Origin: Paracidovorax citrulli
GTDB taxonomy: Bacteria > Pseudomonadota > Gammaproteobacteria > Burkholderiales > Burkholderiaceae_C
NCBI RefSeq assembly: GCF_900100305.1
Contig: NZ_FNEY01000003.1
Coordinates: 167,674-231,673, forward strand
Reading direction: 5' to 3'
Length of the DNA: 64,000 bases
Part shown: positions 1 to 8,367 of the stretch, in pieces
Numbering within the stretch: the stretch's first letter is position 1
Layout of the letters: each line of letters starts with the position of its first letter
Notes under the pieces: model-generated
The model's input: only the letters and a program-made list of their open reading frames with translations
Databases searched by the model: none
Told to the model about the DNA's origin: nothing
Translations under genes and position numbers: made by a program

Positions 1-74
1 CTGCCGGCCGCATGCGTGGCCGGCGTGCACGCGTCCCCGGCGCCTGCGAGCGCCGCACGGGCGGAGGACGGCCG

Positions 75-767
75 ATGAGCACCGCGCAGATCCTGGTCGT
101 GGAGGACGATCCCCGCGTTGCCGATTTCCTGCAGCGTGGCCTGCGCGCGGAAGGCTACGGCGTGCAGATGGCGCGCACCGGTCCCGAAGGGCTCGCGCTC
201 GCCCGCGCCGGGGAGGCGGCGCTGGTGATCCTCGACGTGATGCTGCCCGGCATGACCGGGCTGGACCTGTGCCAGTCGCTGCGGGCCGAAGGCGGCCAGG
301 TGCCGGTGCTGATGCTCACGGCCCTGAGCAGCATCGAGGACAAGGTCGCCGGATTGAAGCTCGGCGCGGACGACTACCTCACCAAGCCGTTCGCCTTCGA
401 GGAACTGCTGGCGCGCATCGAGGCGCTGCTGCGGCGCGGGCGCGAGCAGCGCCCCCGGGCGACCACGCTGCAGGTGGCGGACCTGGTACTCGACCTGGAA
501 CGCATGCAGGCCAGCCGCGCGGGGCGCCCGATCGCGCTCACCGCCAAGGAGCTGGCCTTCCTGGAGCTGCTCATGAGCGCCCCGGGCCGGCTCTGCAGCC
601 GCGAGCGCATCCTCTCCAACGTGTGGGGCATGCACGAGGACCCACTGACCAATGTGGTGGATGTCTATGTGCGCCGCCTGCGCAGCAAGATCGATGAAGG
701 GCACCCGCTCGCGCTGCTCAAGACCGTGCGCGGGTTGGGCTACCGCCTGGACGACGGCGAGACGTAG
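75..767 (+). CDS. OmpR/PhoB-family response regulator
   Basis: A 230-residue DNA-binding response regulator. The receiver domain spans about residues 5-118, with the acidic pair E10/D11/D12, phospho-acceptor D54 in LVILDVMLPG, T82 and K104 in YLTKPF. A winged-helix OmpR-type output domain follows (about 130-228, ending in RGLGYRLDDG). An upstream in-frame ATG at 12 exists, but the ATG at 75 has a GCGGAGGA Shine-Dalgarno and begins exactly where receiver homology begins. No histidine kinase follows, so the partner must lie upstream of the window or elsewhere. The next gene downstream has a phased repeat in its promoter region that this regulator could bind (inference). Confidence 0.93.
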   Translation: MSTAQILVVEDDPRVADFLQRGLRAEGYGVQMARTGPEGLALARAGEAALVILDVMLPGMTGLDLCQSLRAEGGQVPVLMLTALSSIEDKVAGLKLGADDYLTKPFAFEELLARIEALLRRGREQRPRATTLQVADLVLDLERMQASRAGRPIALTAKELAFLELLMSAPGRLCSRERILSNVWGMHEDPLTNVVDVYVRRLRSKIDEGHPLALLKTVRGLGYRLDDGET

Positions 768-816
768 GCGCGCGAGGCACGCCTCATCTGCCGGAGCCGG
801 CGTGCTCGGCCGGCAC

Positions 817-879
817 GTTCATGCAGCGTTCATGTGCGCGTCAGCCGGGCTTCATCGCGCGGCAACGGTCGCGTTCATG
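817..879 (+). promoter_or_regulatory. Helically phased TTCAT repeats, candidate response-regulator operator
   Basis: TTCAT occurs at 818, 829, 851 and 874, that is with spacings of 11, 22 and 23 bp. The first two and the last are the longer word GTTCATG. Direct repeats spaced by one or two helical turns are the usual target architecture of OmpR/PhoB-type regulators. The array lies in the 198-bp gap between such a regulator and a secreted-protein gene starting at 966. Binding is inferred, not shown. Confidence 0.5.
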
Positions 880-965
880 GACGCGCCGAACAATGAAGTC
901 CTGCCCGCCTGACGGGCGGTGCCGCACGCAAGCGGCGACCTGTTCGACTTCCCGAGGACAACTCC

Positions 966-1445
966 ATGACCCTGATCCGCGCAACTTCCATCGCAGCCGC
1001 CGTGCTCGCGCTCTCGACCCCCGTGTTCGCCCAGGCGCAGGCCCCGGCGCCCGGCTGCCAGCCCGTCACCGAGCAGCAGGTGGCGGCGCTCTTCGACCGC
1101 TGGAACGCATCGCTGCGCACGCTCGATGCCGACAAGGTGGTCGCCAACTATGCGCCCGACGGGGTGCTGCTGGCGACGGTGTCCAACCAGCCGCGCACGA
1201 CCACCGCGCAGATCCACGATTATTTCGTGAAATTCCTGAAAGGCCACCCGCAGGGCCGGATCGACAGCCGGACGGTGCGCATCGGCTGCAACGTGGCGCA
1301 GGACGTCGGCACCTACACGTTCACCTTCCAGGACGGCAAGGAGGTGCACGCGCGCTACACCTATGTGTACGAGTTCGTCGGCGGCGACTGGAAGATCGCC
1401 CACCACCACTCCTCGGCCATGCCCGAGGCCGTCGCCGCCAGGTAA
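966..1445 (+). CDS. Secreted SnoaL-like (DUF4440 / SgcJ-EcaC-type) protein
   Basis: A 159-residue protein with a typical Sec signal peptide (residues 1 to about 23, cut near PVFAQA) and a single NTF2/SnoaL-like cone-fold domain (about 35-150). The family hallmarks are the early helix ending FDRWNASLRTLDADKVVANY and the C-terminal WKIAHHHSS strand. Relatives are annotated as SgcJ/EcaC-family oxidoreductases or CaMKII-association-domain-like proteins; catalytic activity is generally unproven. It follows an OmpR-type regulator and has phased TTCAT repeats upstream, which suggests that regulator controls it. Periplasmic location is inferred from the signal peptide. Confidence 0.8.
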   Translation: MTLIRATSIAAAVLALSTPVFAQAQAPAPGCQPVTEQQVAALFDRWNASLRTLDADKVVANYAPDGVLLATVSNQPRTTTAQIHDYFVKFLKGHPQGRIDSRTVRIGCNVAQDVGTYTFTFQDGKEVHARYTYVYEFVGGDWKIAHHHSSAMPEAVAAR

Positions 1446-1485
1446 CGGGCGCGGCCTGTTCCGATTCCCCGCCGCACGGCGGATT

Positions 1486-1890
1486 TCAGACCAGGGACGT
1501 GCGCGCCAGGCGTCGGGCGTTCGCCACCGCGACACGGTGGACCGGAACGAGCCCCTTGCCGAGCACGCCGGCCGCCGCGTCCTGCCACTGGCGCACCAGT
1601 TGCGGGCCGGTGGCCATGGTCCAGGGCGTCCACCACAGCCGCACCATGCTGGCCGCCATGGCCTGCTGGGCCAGCAGGGCCTGCATGCCCATGGCGGCCC
1701 AGGACTGCATGAAGGCCCACTGCTTCTCGGCGACCATTCGGCCGAATTCGCGCCGGTCGCGCTGCGAGGGGGTGGCGCCGGCGAGGGCCATGCGCGCCAC
1801 GCGGTGCGCGACGACGGGCGGCACGGCCATGGCGAGTTCGGCCCCCTGGCGTGCCAGGGAACGGGTGCGGCGGGACGAAGTACCGGACAT
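1486..1890 (-). CDS. Phasin-like polyhydroxyalkanoate granule-associated protein
   Basis: A 134-residue protein rich in Ala, Met and Trp with long amphipathic helices and no signal peptide. The middle (AEKQWAFMQSWAAMGMQALL, then MVRLWWTPW) resembles small granule-associated phasin-type proteins of Comamonadaceae. The ATG at 1890 is chosen over the longer in-frame starts because a GAGGA Shine-Dalgarno sits just upstream. It lies directly downstream of, and co-oriented with, a 3-hydroxybutyrate oligomer hydrolase. That context supports a role on polyhydroxybutyrate granules. The family call rests on composition plus context, so it is moderate. Confidence 0.6.
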   Translation of the reverse strand: MSGTSSRRTRSLARQGAELAMAVPPVVAHRVARMALAGATPSQRDRREFGRMVAEKQWAFMQSWAAMGMQALLAQQAMAASMVRLWWTPWTMATGPQLVRQWQDAAAGVLGKGLVPVHRVAVANARRLARTSLV

Positions 1891-1983
1891 GGGCATTCCT
1901 CGAAGTGGCGGCCCCCCCACTCTACCGGTCGTCCGCGGCGCAGGCTCCGAGCAACCGCGCGCGCCGCGGGGGTTTGCGGCAGG

Positions 1984-4113
1984 TCAGTCCGGCACGGCGA
2001 TGGCGCCGCTGGTGATGGCGACGGCATCGGCAGCGACGGGCATGGCCGCGATGGGTGGCACGTTCGCCGCGGTGATCGCGGGGGCGCTGCCCGGCGTGCC
2101 GCCGCGCGGCACGGTGCGCACCACTTGGCTGGCCGGCAGCGGCTCGCCGTTCACCAGGTGCGCGTACATGGCATCGAGCGCGCGGTTGAGGTACAGGTGC
2201 AGGGGGATGTAGCGGCTGTCGTAGCCCGGCAGCGTGGCCGGCAGGCCGATGAAGGCATCGAAATGCTGGGCGTTCGTGACCTCGATGTAGCTCAGGCGGC
2301 TGGCGGCGCCCTCCACGCGCCGGTTCAGGGCGGCGTAGGGACGCGAGGTGTGGTTGACCGGGATGAGCGCGTCGTCGCGGCCGTGCACGATGATGGCGGG
2401 CTTGCCCTGCAGGTTGCCGGTGCGGCGGGTTTCGTCGAGGCCGGACTGCAGGCGCCGGGCGGCCGCGTCGGTGCCCGTCACGAGGCTGCGCAGGCAGAGC
2501 GCGCCTTCCAGGTTCCAGGTGGGCACGCCCGCGGCATTGGACGAGAACAGGTCGCGCACCGGCACGCCTCGGCTGCGGTCGTTGACGAGCTGCACGCCGG
2601 CGGTGGGCGGGATGCCGTTGCCGGTGGCGAACAGGGTGTTCGTCACCGCGGCGGGCGTGGGCTGCACCGCGCCGATGGCCGACGTGGTGGCGAAGCTGTA
2701 GCCGCACAGCCGGTCCTGGACGCTCGCGCGCGAGAGCGCGTTGGCATAGGTGACGGCGATCGACGGAGCCACTTCGAACGCCGCGAGCGAGGCGTGCAGC
2801 GCACCCGACTCGGGCTCCCAGCCATAGGCGGTCAGGCGCGCCAGCGCCTCCTCGGCCTGGGCGGCCGTGGTGGCGGCCGAGAGCAGGCCCCGGGCCTTCA
2901 GGCCGGCACAGCGGTTGGCGGCCACGGGGAAGGCCGGGTCCGCGAAGCGGACGGCGAAGGCCGCCGCGAAGGGCGTGGAGGCCAGCGAGGGCGCGAGGGC
3001 GGCGCAGGCCTGGTAGAGGTGGGCCTGGGTGGTGTAGTCGATCAGCGGGAGGCCGTTCACGGCGACGGTGCGCCCGCCGCGCTGCACGGTGACGCCCGCG
3101 TTGGCCGGCATCTGCACCGAGGGCTCCGACACGGCCACCCCGTCGATGAGGCCTCGGGTGTCCTGCTCGGCCGCCGCGATCGCCGCGCCGCCGCCGTTCG
3201 AGAGGCTGGAGGCGATCACCGTCGTGTTGGCCGGCGTGAAGGTGCGCAGCGCCTGCCCGCCCGGCGAGCGGTCGCCGAAGCGCTCGTTGAGCACGTAGAA
3301 CGCGAACTCGACCGCCTGCAGGGTGGAGAGGCCCCAGTCCTTTTCCGGGTTCTGCCCGGAATGCGCGTGCTTGAACGCCAGGCGCTGCGGCGTGGCCCCG
3401 TTGAAGGCCGCGAGGTCCGCCGCCGACAGGCCTGCGTCGAAGGCGGCGCGCGTGCCCGCGAGCGTGGCGCTGGTGCGCGTGCCGTCGATCAGCGCGACGG
3501 TATCGGCCTGCAGGTCATGGGGCGCGGCGCCCGTGCCCTTGTCCGTATAGGCCACGGCGCAGCCGCGCTTGAGGCCCCATTCGCCCGTGGGAATGCCGCC
3601 GTAGATGCCGCGCGAGCCGGACGAGGTGGCGGTGATGATGCAGGGGCGCGTGCGGTCGAAGGCATCCGGCACCTGCACCATCAGAGTGACATTGCGGCGC
3701 CCCGAGCCGTCGTCCGAATAGGCGATGGCTTCCGTGCCGGCCACCATGCCTTCGCCCGATGTCGCACGGCCCTGCGCGTCCACGTTCGGGCCGTACAGCC
3801 TGCCGTAGCCCCCTTCGGAAGTCGTGTCCACCAGCGCCCGATAGTTCACATAGATGGCATTTCGCCGCAACTCCTCCGCCGTGGGCTGGCTGCCCGCGTA
3901 GCCCGGCGGCGAATCGTCCTGCAGGCCGGAGCGGCCGAGGCCGCCGGTCAGCAGGTCGTTGCCCGCGCCGTCGTAGCTCGCCTGCCGCAGATCGTTCAGG
4001 TACGACGGGCGGACGTTGAAGTCGTAGTCGACCGCTGCGCCGCTGCCTCCGCCCCCGCACGAGGAAGCGGCCAGGGCGGCGATGAGCAGGGGGGCGGTTT
4101 TAAAGACAGTCAT
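1984..4113 (-). CDS. D-(-)-3-hydroxybutyrate oligomer hydrolase (lipoprotein)
   Basis: A 709-residue protein matching the 3HBOH family, which cleaves 3-hydroxybutyrate oligomers from polyhydroxybutyrate breakdown into monomers. The ATG at 4113 follows a GAGAGGAGA Shine-Dalgarno and starts a lipoprotein signal with lipobox LAASSC, so the product is probably membrane-anchored and exported. Family features include the N-terminal DFNVRPSYLNDL block and the nucleophile region VIASSLSNGGG with a serine in a GxSxG-like turn. A C-terminal HGRDDALIPVNHTSRPY block carries the likely catalytic Asp and His. Length is normal. With the phasin-like gene downstream it forms a small polyhydroxybutyrate-related unit. 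Confidence 0.88.
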   Translation of the reverse strand: MTVFKTAPLLIAALAASSCGGGGSGAAVDYDFNVRPSYLNDLRQASYDGAGNDLLTGGLGRSGLQDDSPPGYAGSQPTAEELRRNAIYVNYRALVDTTSEGGYGRLYGPNVDAQGRATSGEGMVAGTEAIAYSDDGSGRRNVTLMVQVPDAFDRTRPCIITATSSGSRGIYGGIPTGEWGLKRGCAVAYTDKGTGAAPHDLQADTVALIDGTRTSATLAGTRAAFDAGLSAADLAAFNGATPQRLAFKHAHSGQNPEKDWGLSTLQAVEFAFYVLNERFGDRSPGGQALRTFTPANTTVIASSLSNGGGAAIAAAEQDTRGLIDGVAVSEPSVQMPANAGVTVQRGGRTVAVNGLPLIDYTTQAHLYQACAALAPSLASTPFAAAFAVRFADPAFPVAANRCAGLKARGLLSAATTAAQAEEALARLTAYGWEPESGALHASLAAFEVAPSIAVTYANALSRASVQDRLCGYSFATTSAIGAVQPTPAAVTNTLFATGNGIPPTAGVQLVNDRSRGVPVRDLFSSNAAGVPTWNLEGALCLRSLVTGTDAAARRLQSGLDETRRTGNLQGKPAIIVHGRDDALIPVNHTSRPYAALNRRVEGAASRLSYIEVTNAQHFDAFIGLPATLPGYDSRYIPLHLYLNRALDAMYAHLVNGEPLPASQVVRTVPRGGTPGSAPAITAANVPPIAAMPVAADAVAITSGAIAVPD

Positions 4114-4243
4114 GTGCGGGATCTCCTCTCTGGGGTGGCCGGAGTATGAGGCTATCCGCGCCCGCCGGGGGCATCCGCCACCGGTGCGCCGCAGCGCTGC
4201 CCGGCAGGCAGTGGGTCTGCCTTTCATACATTCCATAAATTCC

Positions 4244-4262
4244 AATACGAACCATTCTCAAT
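4244..4262 (+). promoter_or_regulatory. Fur box
   Basis: Read on the minus strand, this 19-bp element is ATTGAGAATGGTTCGTATT. It agrees with the palindromic Fur consensus AATGAGAATCATTCTCATT at 14 of 19 positions, including the GAGAAT core. It lies in an AT-rich island just upstream of the small membrane protein, TonB receptor and PepSY genes, as expected for iron-repressed siderophore uptake. The rest of 4114-4400 shows no other gene. Confidence 0.72.
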
Positions 4263-4400
4263 ATCTTTTAGAATGGCGGTTTGCGAACAGTGCCCTGGTG
4301 GGGTGCCCCGGCGGACGGCCCAGTCCCCGGGGCCTGCTGTGCCGACCCGCCGGCGCCTCCTGGCTCCCCCGGCCGGCACGCCCTCCAGCCCCAGCAGACC

Positions 4401-4670
4401 ATGCCCTCGACGCCCGCCTCCCTCACCGGGCCGCGATCCCCCGCGGCCATCCCAGGCTCCTCCGATTCCCAGGCGTTCGCCGCGCCGCACGCGGACGGGG
4501 CCCGTCCAGGCCGTTTGTGGGGATGGCCCATCGCCCTGGGCGTACTCACCGCCAGCGGACTGGTCAGCGCCCTGGTCTCGGACGGCTGGGGCGACACCTG
4601 GTCGTGGGTCGCGCTGGGCGTGCCCGTGGCCGTGATGGCGTGGTTCGGCTGGCTGCGGCGGCGCGGCTGA
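4401..4670 (+). CDS. Small two-helix membrane protein of a siderophore-uptake unit
   Basis: An 89-residue protein with a Pro/Ser-rich hydrophilic start of about 40 residues and two hydrophobic helices (about 43-61 and 68-84), ending in a positive WLRRRG tail. I cannot assign a family. It is the first gene after the Fur box and precedes a TonB-dependent receptor in the same direction, so a role in iron uptake is inferred only from position. The ATG at 4401 is chosen because the longer upstream reading frame has random-looking Pro/Gly composition. Confidence 0.5.
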   Translation: MPSTPASLTGPRSPAAIPGSSDSQAFAAPHADGARPGRLWGWPIALGVLTASGLVSALVSDGWGDTWSWVALGVPVAVMAWFGWLRRRG

Positions 4671-4783
4671 CGCCGCCGTACGGCCCCCTTCCCCGCCGTG
4701 CATCGCACCGATCGCGGCCCTCCTGCGCTTTTCCTCTCCGCCCCTTCCGGGTTCCACGCTCCACCCCATCCAGGCCCTCCGCC

Positions 4784-6976
4784 ATGTTCCGCCCCCATCC
4801 CCTCGCCCTCGCCGCATCCCTCGCCCTGCTCGGCACCCAGGCCGGCGCCGCGCCCGCCGGCACCGATGCCCCCTCGCTGCCGACGGTGACCGTCGGCGCC
4901 AGCGCCGATGCCTCCGCCCAGGGGCTCTCCCCGGCCTACCCGGGCGGGCAGGTGGCGCGCGGCGGACGCGCCGGCATCCTGGGCACGAAGGATGCGATGG
5001 ACACCCCCTTCAGCATCACCAGCTACACCAATGAGCTGATCCAGGACAAGCAGGCAAAAAGCGTCGGCGAGGTGCTGCAGAACGACTCCGGCGTGCGCCT
5101 GGCCCGCGGTTTCGGCAACTTCCAGGAGGCGTACTTCATCCGCGGCTTCGTGCTCGGCTCCGACGACACGGCCTACAACGGCCTCTACAGCCTGCTGCCG
5201 CGCCAGTACATCGCCACCGAACTGTTCGAGCGCGTCGAAGTGCTGCGCGGCGCCTCCACCTTCCTGTCGGGCGCCACGCCGTCGGGCGGCGGCATCGGCG
5301 GCGCGGTCAACCTGCTGCCCAAGCGAGCGCCCAACGAGCCGCTGTCGCGCGTGACGGTGGGCACGGGATCGGGCGGCCGCATCGAGACGGCGGTGGACAT
5401 CGGCCGGCGCTTCGGGCCGGATGGCAGCACCGGCATCCGCTTCAACGCCGCCTACCAGGACGGCGACACCGCCGTGGACCATGAAAAAAGCCGGCTCGGC
5501 CTCATGGCCCTGGGCCTGGACTGGCGCAGCCGCGACGTGCGCCTGTCGGGCGACATCGGCTGGCAGGACCACCGCCTGAAGGGCACGCGGCCGAACGTCT
5601 CGCTGTCCGGCGCCACCGCCGTGCCCGCCGCGCCGGATGCTGCCGCCAATTTCTCGCAGCCCTGGGCGTATTCCAACGAGCGCGACGTGTTCGGCACGTT
5701 CCGCGGCGAGGTGGACCTGTCGCCCGGCATGACGGCCTGGGGGGCATGGGGCATGCGCCGCGGCAAGGAAGCCAATTCGCTCGCCAACCTGACGGTGGCC
5801 GACGCCGCCACGGGCGCGGGCACGGCCTACCGCTTCGACAACACCCGCAAGGACCGCGTGGACACCGGCGAACTCGGCCTGCGCGGCAAGCTGCGCACCG
5901 GCGCGGTGGGCCATGAATGGGTGGCGGCCGTGTCGTATTTCGAGGCCGAGAAAGACAACGCGTACGCGATGGACTGGCGCAACACCATCGCCTCCAACCT
6001 CTACCAGTACCGGCCCACCGCGCAGCCTGCCTTCAGCGCCGCCACGCTGTATGGCGGCACGCTGTCGAGCCCCAACCTCACGGGCCGCACGCGGCTGCTG
6101 AGCTACGCCCTGGGCGACACGCTCTCCTTCGTGGACGACACGGTGCTGCTCACCCTGGGCCTGCGCCACCAGCGGCTGGACACGTCCGATTTCGCCTACG
6201 GCACCTCCGCGCTGCTCGCGCGCTACGAGCAGAGCCGCAACAGCCCCATGGCGGGACTCGTGTTCAAGATGGCGCCGCGGTGGTCGCTCTACGGCAACTA
6301 CATCGAGAGCCTGAGCCAGGGCCAGACCGCGCCGGCCACGGCCAACGGCGCGCCCGTGGCCAACAGCGGCCAGCAGCTTGCACCGTATGTCGCCAAGCAG
6401 AAGGAAGTGGGCGTGAAGTACGACGGCGGCCGCCTGCGCGGGTCGCTGGCACTGTTCAGCACCACCAAGCCCCGCGCCTATGTCGATGCCTCGAACGTGT
6501 TCGGCGCCTCCGGCAGGGACCGCCACCAGGGCGTGGAACTGGACGTGCAGGGCGAAGCCATGCGCGGCCTTCGCCTGCTGGGCGGCGTGACCTGGCTGGA
6601 CGCGAAGCAGCAGAGGACGGGCAGCGCAGCCACCGACGGCAGGCGCGTGATCGGCGTGCCGCGCCTGCAGGCCAATGCCGGCGTGGAGTGGGACGTCCCC
6701 GGCATGCCCGGCCTGGCGCTCGACACGCGCGCCGTCTATACCGGCGCGAGCTATGCCGACGGCGCCAACGCCCTGCGCGTGCCTGGCTGGACGCGCCTGG
6801 ATCTGGGCGTGCGCTACGCCACGGAATGGAGCGGCCGGCTCGTGACGCTGCGCGCCCGCGTGGACAACGTGGCCGATCGCAACTACTGGGCCTCGTCCGG
6901 CGGGTACCCCGGTTCTGGCTACCTCGTGGTGGGCGCGCCGCGTACCTTCACGCTGAGCGCCAGCGTGGATTTCTGA
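4784..6976 (+). CDS. TonB-dependent siderophore receptor
   Basis: A 730-residue outer-membrane receptor for a ferric siderophore. A signal peptide occupies about residues 1-22 and a TonB-box-like LPTVTV sits near residue 31. The plug domain follows (about 55-180, with DTPFSITSYTNELIQDKQ, the IRGF motif and VEVLRGAS...GGGIGGAVNLLPKR). A long beta-barrel ends in the canonical C-terminal Phe (SASVDF). The ATG at 4784 is the first giving a proper signal peptide; the frame is open far upstream, but that part is not protein-like. A Fur box lies about 520 bp upstream, before the small gene at 4401, and a PepSY protein follows within 31 bp. Confidence 0.93.
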   Translation: MFRPHPLALAASLALLGTQAGAAPAGTDAPSLPTVTVGASADASAQGLSPAYPGGQVARGGRAGILGTKDAMDTPFSITSYTNELIQDKQAKSVGEVLQNDSGVRLARGFGNFQEAYFIRGFVLGSDDTAYNGLYSLLPRQYIATELFERVEVLRGASTFLSGATPSGGGIGGAVNLLPKRAPNEPLSRVTVGTGSGGRIETAVDIGRRFGPDGSTGIRFNAAYQDGDTAVDHEKSRLGLMALGLDWRSRDVRLSGDIGWQDHRLKGTRPNVSLSGATAVPAAPDAAANFSQPWAYSNERDVFGTFRGEVDLSPGMTAWGAWGMRRGKEANSLANLTVADAATGAGTAYRFDNTRKDRVDTGELGLRGKLRTGAVGHEWVAAVSYFEAEKDNAYAMDWRNTIASNLYQYRPTAQPAFSAATLYGGTLSSPNLTGRTRLLSYALGDTLSFVDDTVLLTLGLRHQRLDTSDFAYGTSALLARYEQSRNSPMAGLVFKMAPRWSLYGNYIESLSQGQTAPATANGAPVANSGQQLAPYVAKQKEVGVKYDGGRLRGSLALFSTTKPRAYVDASNVFGASGRDRHQGVELDVQGEAMRGLRLLGGVTWLDAKQQRTGSAATDGRRVIGVPRLQANAGVEWDVPGMPGLALDTRAVYTGASYADGANALRVPGWTRLDLGVRYATEWSGRLVTLRARVDNVADRNYWASSGGYPGSGYLVVGAPRTFTLSASVDF

Positions 6977-7007
6977 GCGCGGACTTTCGCTGGAGCAGGA
7001 CGACGAC

Positions 7008-8207
7008 ATGACCCCCAAAGCCCTCAAGACCTGGTCCTGGCTGCACAAGTGGAGCAGCCTGGTGTGTACCGTGTTCATGCTCCTGCTGTGCCTGACGGGG
7101 CTGCCGCTGATCTTCCACCACGAGATCGGCCACCTGCTGGGCACGGAGGTCGAGGCGCCGCCGATGCCCGGGGAAACGCGCCGGGTCAGCCTGGACCGGG
7201 TGCTGGAGGTGGCGCGCGCGCAGCATCCCGACCGCATCGTGCAGTTCGCGTCGCAGGACGAGGACGACCCCAACGTGTGGTTCGTCACGCTCACGCACAC
7301 GCCCGATCCGACCACCGACTTCCGCTCGGTGGCCGTGGACGGCCGCACCGGCGCCATCCTCGCGCAGCCGCGGTTCGACCAGGGCTTCATGTACGTCATG
7401 TACAAGCTGCACGTGGACCTGTTCGCGGGGTTGCCGGGCAAGCTTTTCCTGGGTTTCATGGGGCTGCTGCTGCTCGTGGCCATCGTCTCGGGCGTGGTGC
7501 TCTACGCGCCCTTCATGCGCAAGCTGGACTTCGGCACGGTGCGCGAACAGCGCTCCACCCGCGTGAAATGGCTGGACCTGCACAACCTGCTGGGCATCGT
7601 CACCCTGGTGTGGGCGTTCGTGGTGGGAGGCACCGGCATGATCAATACCTGGGCCGACCTGGTCATCAAGTACTGGCAGCACGACCAGCTCTCGGCGCTG
7701 CTGGCACCCTATGCGGGCCAGCCCGTCACCCCGCAGGCCGAACGCGGTTCGCTGCAGAAGTCGCTGGACGCGGCGCTGGAGCGCGCGCCGGGCACGCGCC
7801 TGTCATTCATCGCCTTTCCGGGCACGGCGTTTTCCAGCCCGCACCACAATACCTTCTTCCTGCGCGGCAGCGAACCGCTCACGTCGCGCCTCTACCAGCC
7901 CGTGCTGGTGGACGCGCGCACCGCGCAGGTCACGGCCGCGCCGGCACTGCCGTGGTACCTCACCGCCCTGCTCATCTCGCAGCCGCTGCATTTCGGCGAC
8001 TATGCCGGCATGCCGATGCAGATCCTCTGGGCCCTGCTGGACATCGCCACCATCATCGTGCTGGGCAGCGGGCTCTACCTCTGGCTGAAAAAGGGTTCGG
8101 GCGCCACGCAGAAGGACAGGGAGGCGTCTTCGCGCCGCCAGCGCGACGGGGCGCCCGAAGGCGCCCCGCTGGAGCCGTCCGCAGTGCGCACCGCGGGGAA
8201 CGGATAA
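7008..8207 (+). CDS. PepSY-associated TM-helix protein (PiuB-like)
   Basis: A 399-residue inner-membrane protein of the PepSY_TM family that commonly accompanies siderophore receptors and has been linked to ferric reduction or iron release. An N-terminal helix (about 15-36, SSLVCTVFMLLLCLTGLPLIF) precedes a periplasmic PepSY-like domain (about 55-125). Further helices lie near 142-165, 190-212 and 325-360. Conserved His residues sit at helix edges (HHEIGH, LHVDLF, LDLHNLLG, LHFGDYAG), typical of heme- or metal-binding members. It starts 31 bp after the TonB receptor and is probably co-transcribed with it. Confidence 0.88.
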   Translation: MTPKALKTWSWLHKWSSLVCTVFMLLLCLTGLPLIFHHEIGHLLGTEVEAPPMPGETRRVSLDRVLEVARAQHPDRIVQFASQDEDDPNVWFVTLTHTPDPTTDFRSVAVDGRTGAILAQPRFDQGFMYVMYKLHVDLFAGLPGKLFLGFMGLLLLVAIVSGVVLYAPFMRKLDFGTVREQRSTRVKWLDLHNLLGIVTLVWAFVVGGTGMINTWADLVIKYWQHDQLSALLAPYAGQPVTPQAERGSLQKSLDAALERAPGTRLSFIAFPGTAFSSPHHNTFFLRGSEPLTSRLYQPVLVDARTAQVTAAPALPWYLTALLISQPLHFGDYAGMPMQILWALLDIATIIVLGSGLYLWLKKGSGATQKDREASSRRQRDGAPEGAPLEPSAVRTAGNG

Positions 8208-8291
8208 CTCACGAGACCGCGTGCCGTGCCCGCAGCGCAAAAGCCACCTCGGGCACGACCACCCGGAAGGCCGCGGAGCAGGCCATGCCAG

Positions 8292-8367
8292 CGGCCGCCG
8301 CGCTGGCGGCGTCCCCCTTCCCACGCGCAGCGTGAGAGAGGGGGAAGGCGCGAAGCGCCTCAGGGGG
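8292..8367 (-). repeat. Interspersed intergenic repeat, copy 1 (at the tctA stop)
   Basis: Read on the minus strand it begins CCCCCTGAGGCGCTTCGCGC, followed by a CCTTCCCCCTCTCTC block, then GGAAGGGGGACGCCGCCAGC and GCGGCGG. The same order of blocks recurs at 55350-55466 and 57325-57443. The TGA inside the leading CCCCCTGA is the stop codon of tctA, so this repeat contributes the end of a gene. Self-complementary segments suggest RNA hairpins. Confidence 0.7.

Noticed and set aside
1363..4149. Very long open frames antisense to known genes (for example here, 4268-7483, 29037-31418 and 33382-35976)
   Set aside because: High GC leaves few stops in antisense frames. These are Arg/Gly/His-rich, carry no motifs and overlap well-supported genes.
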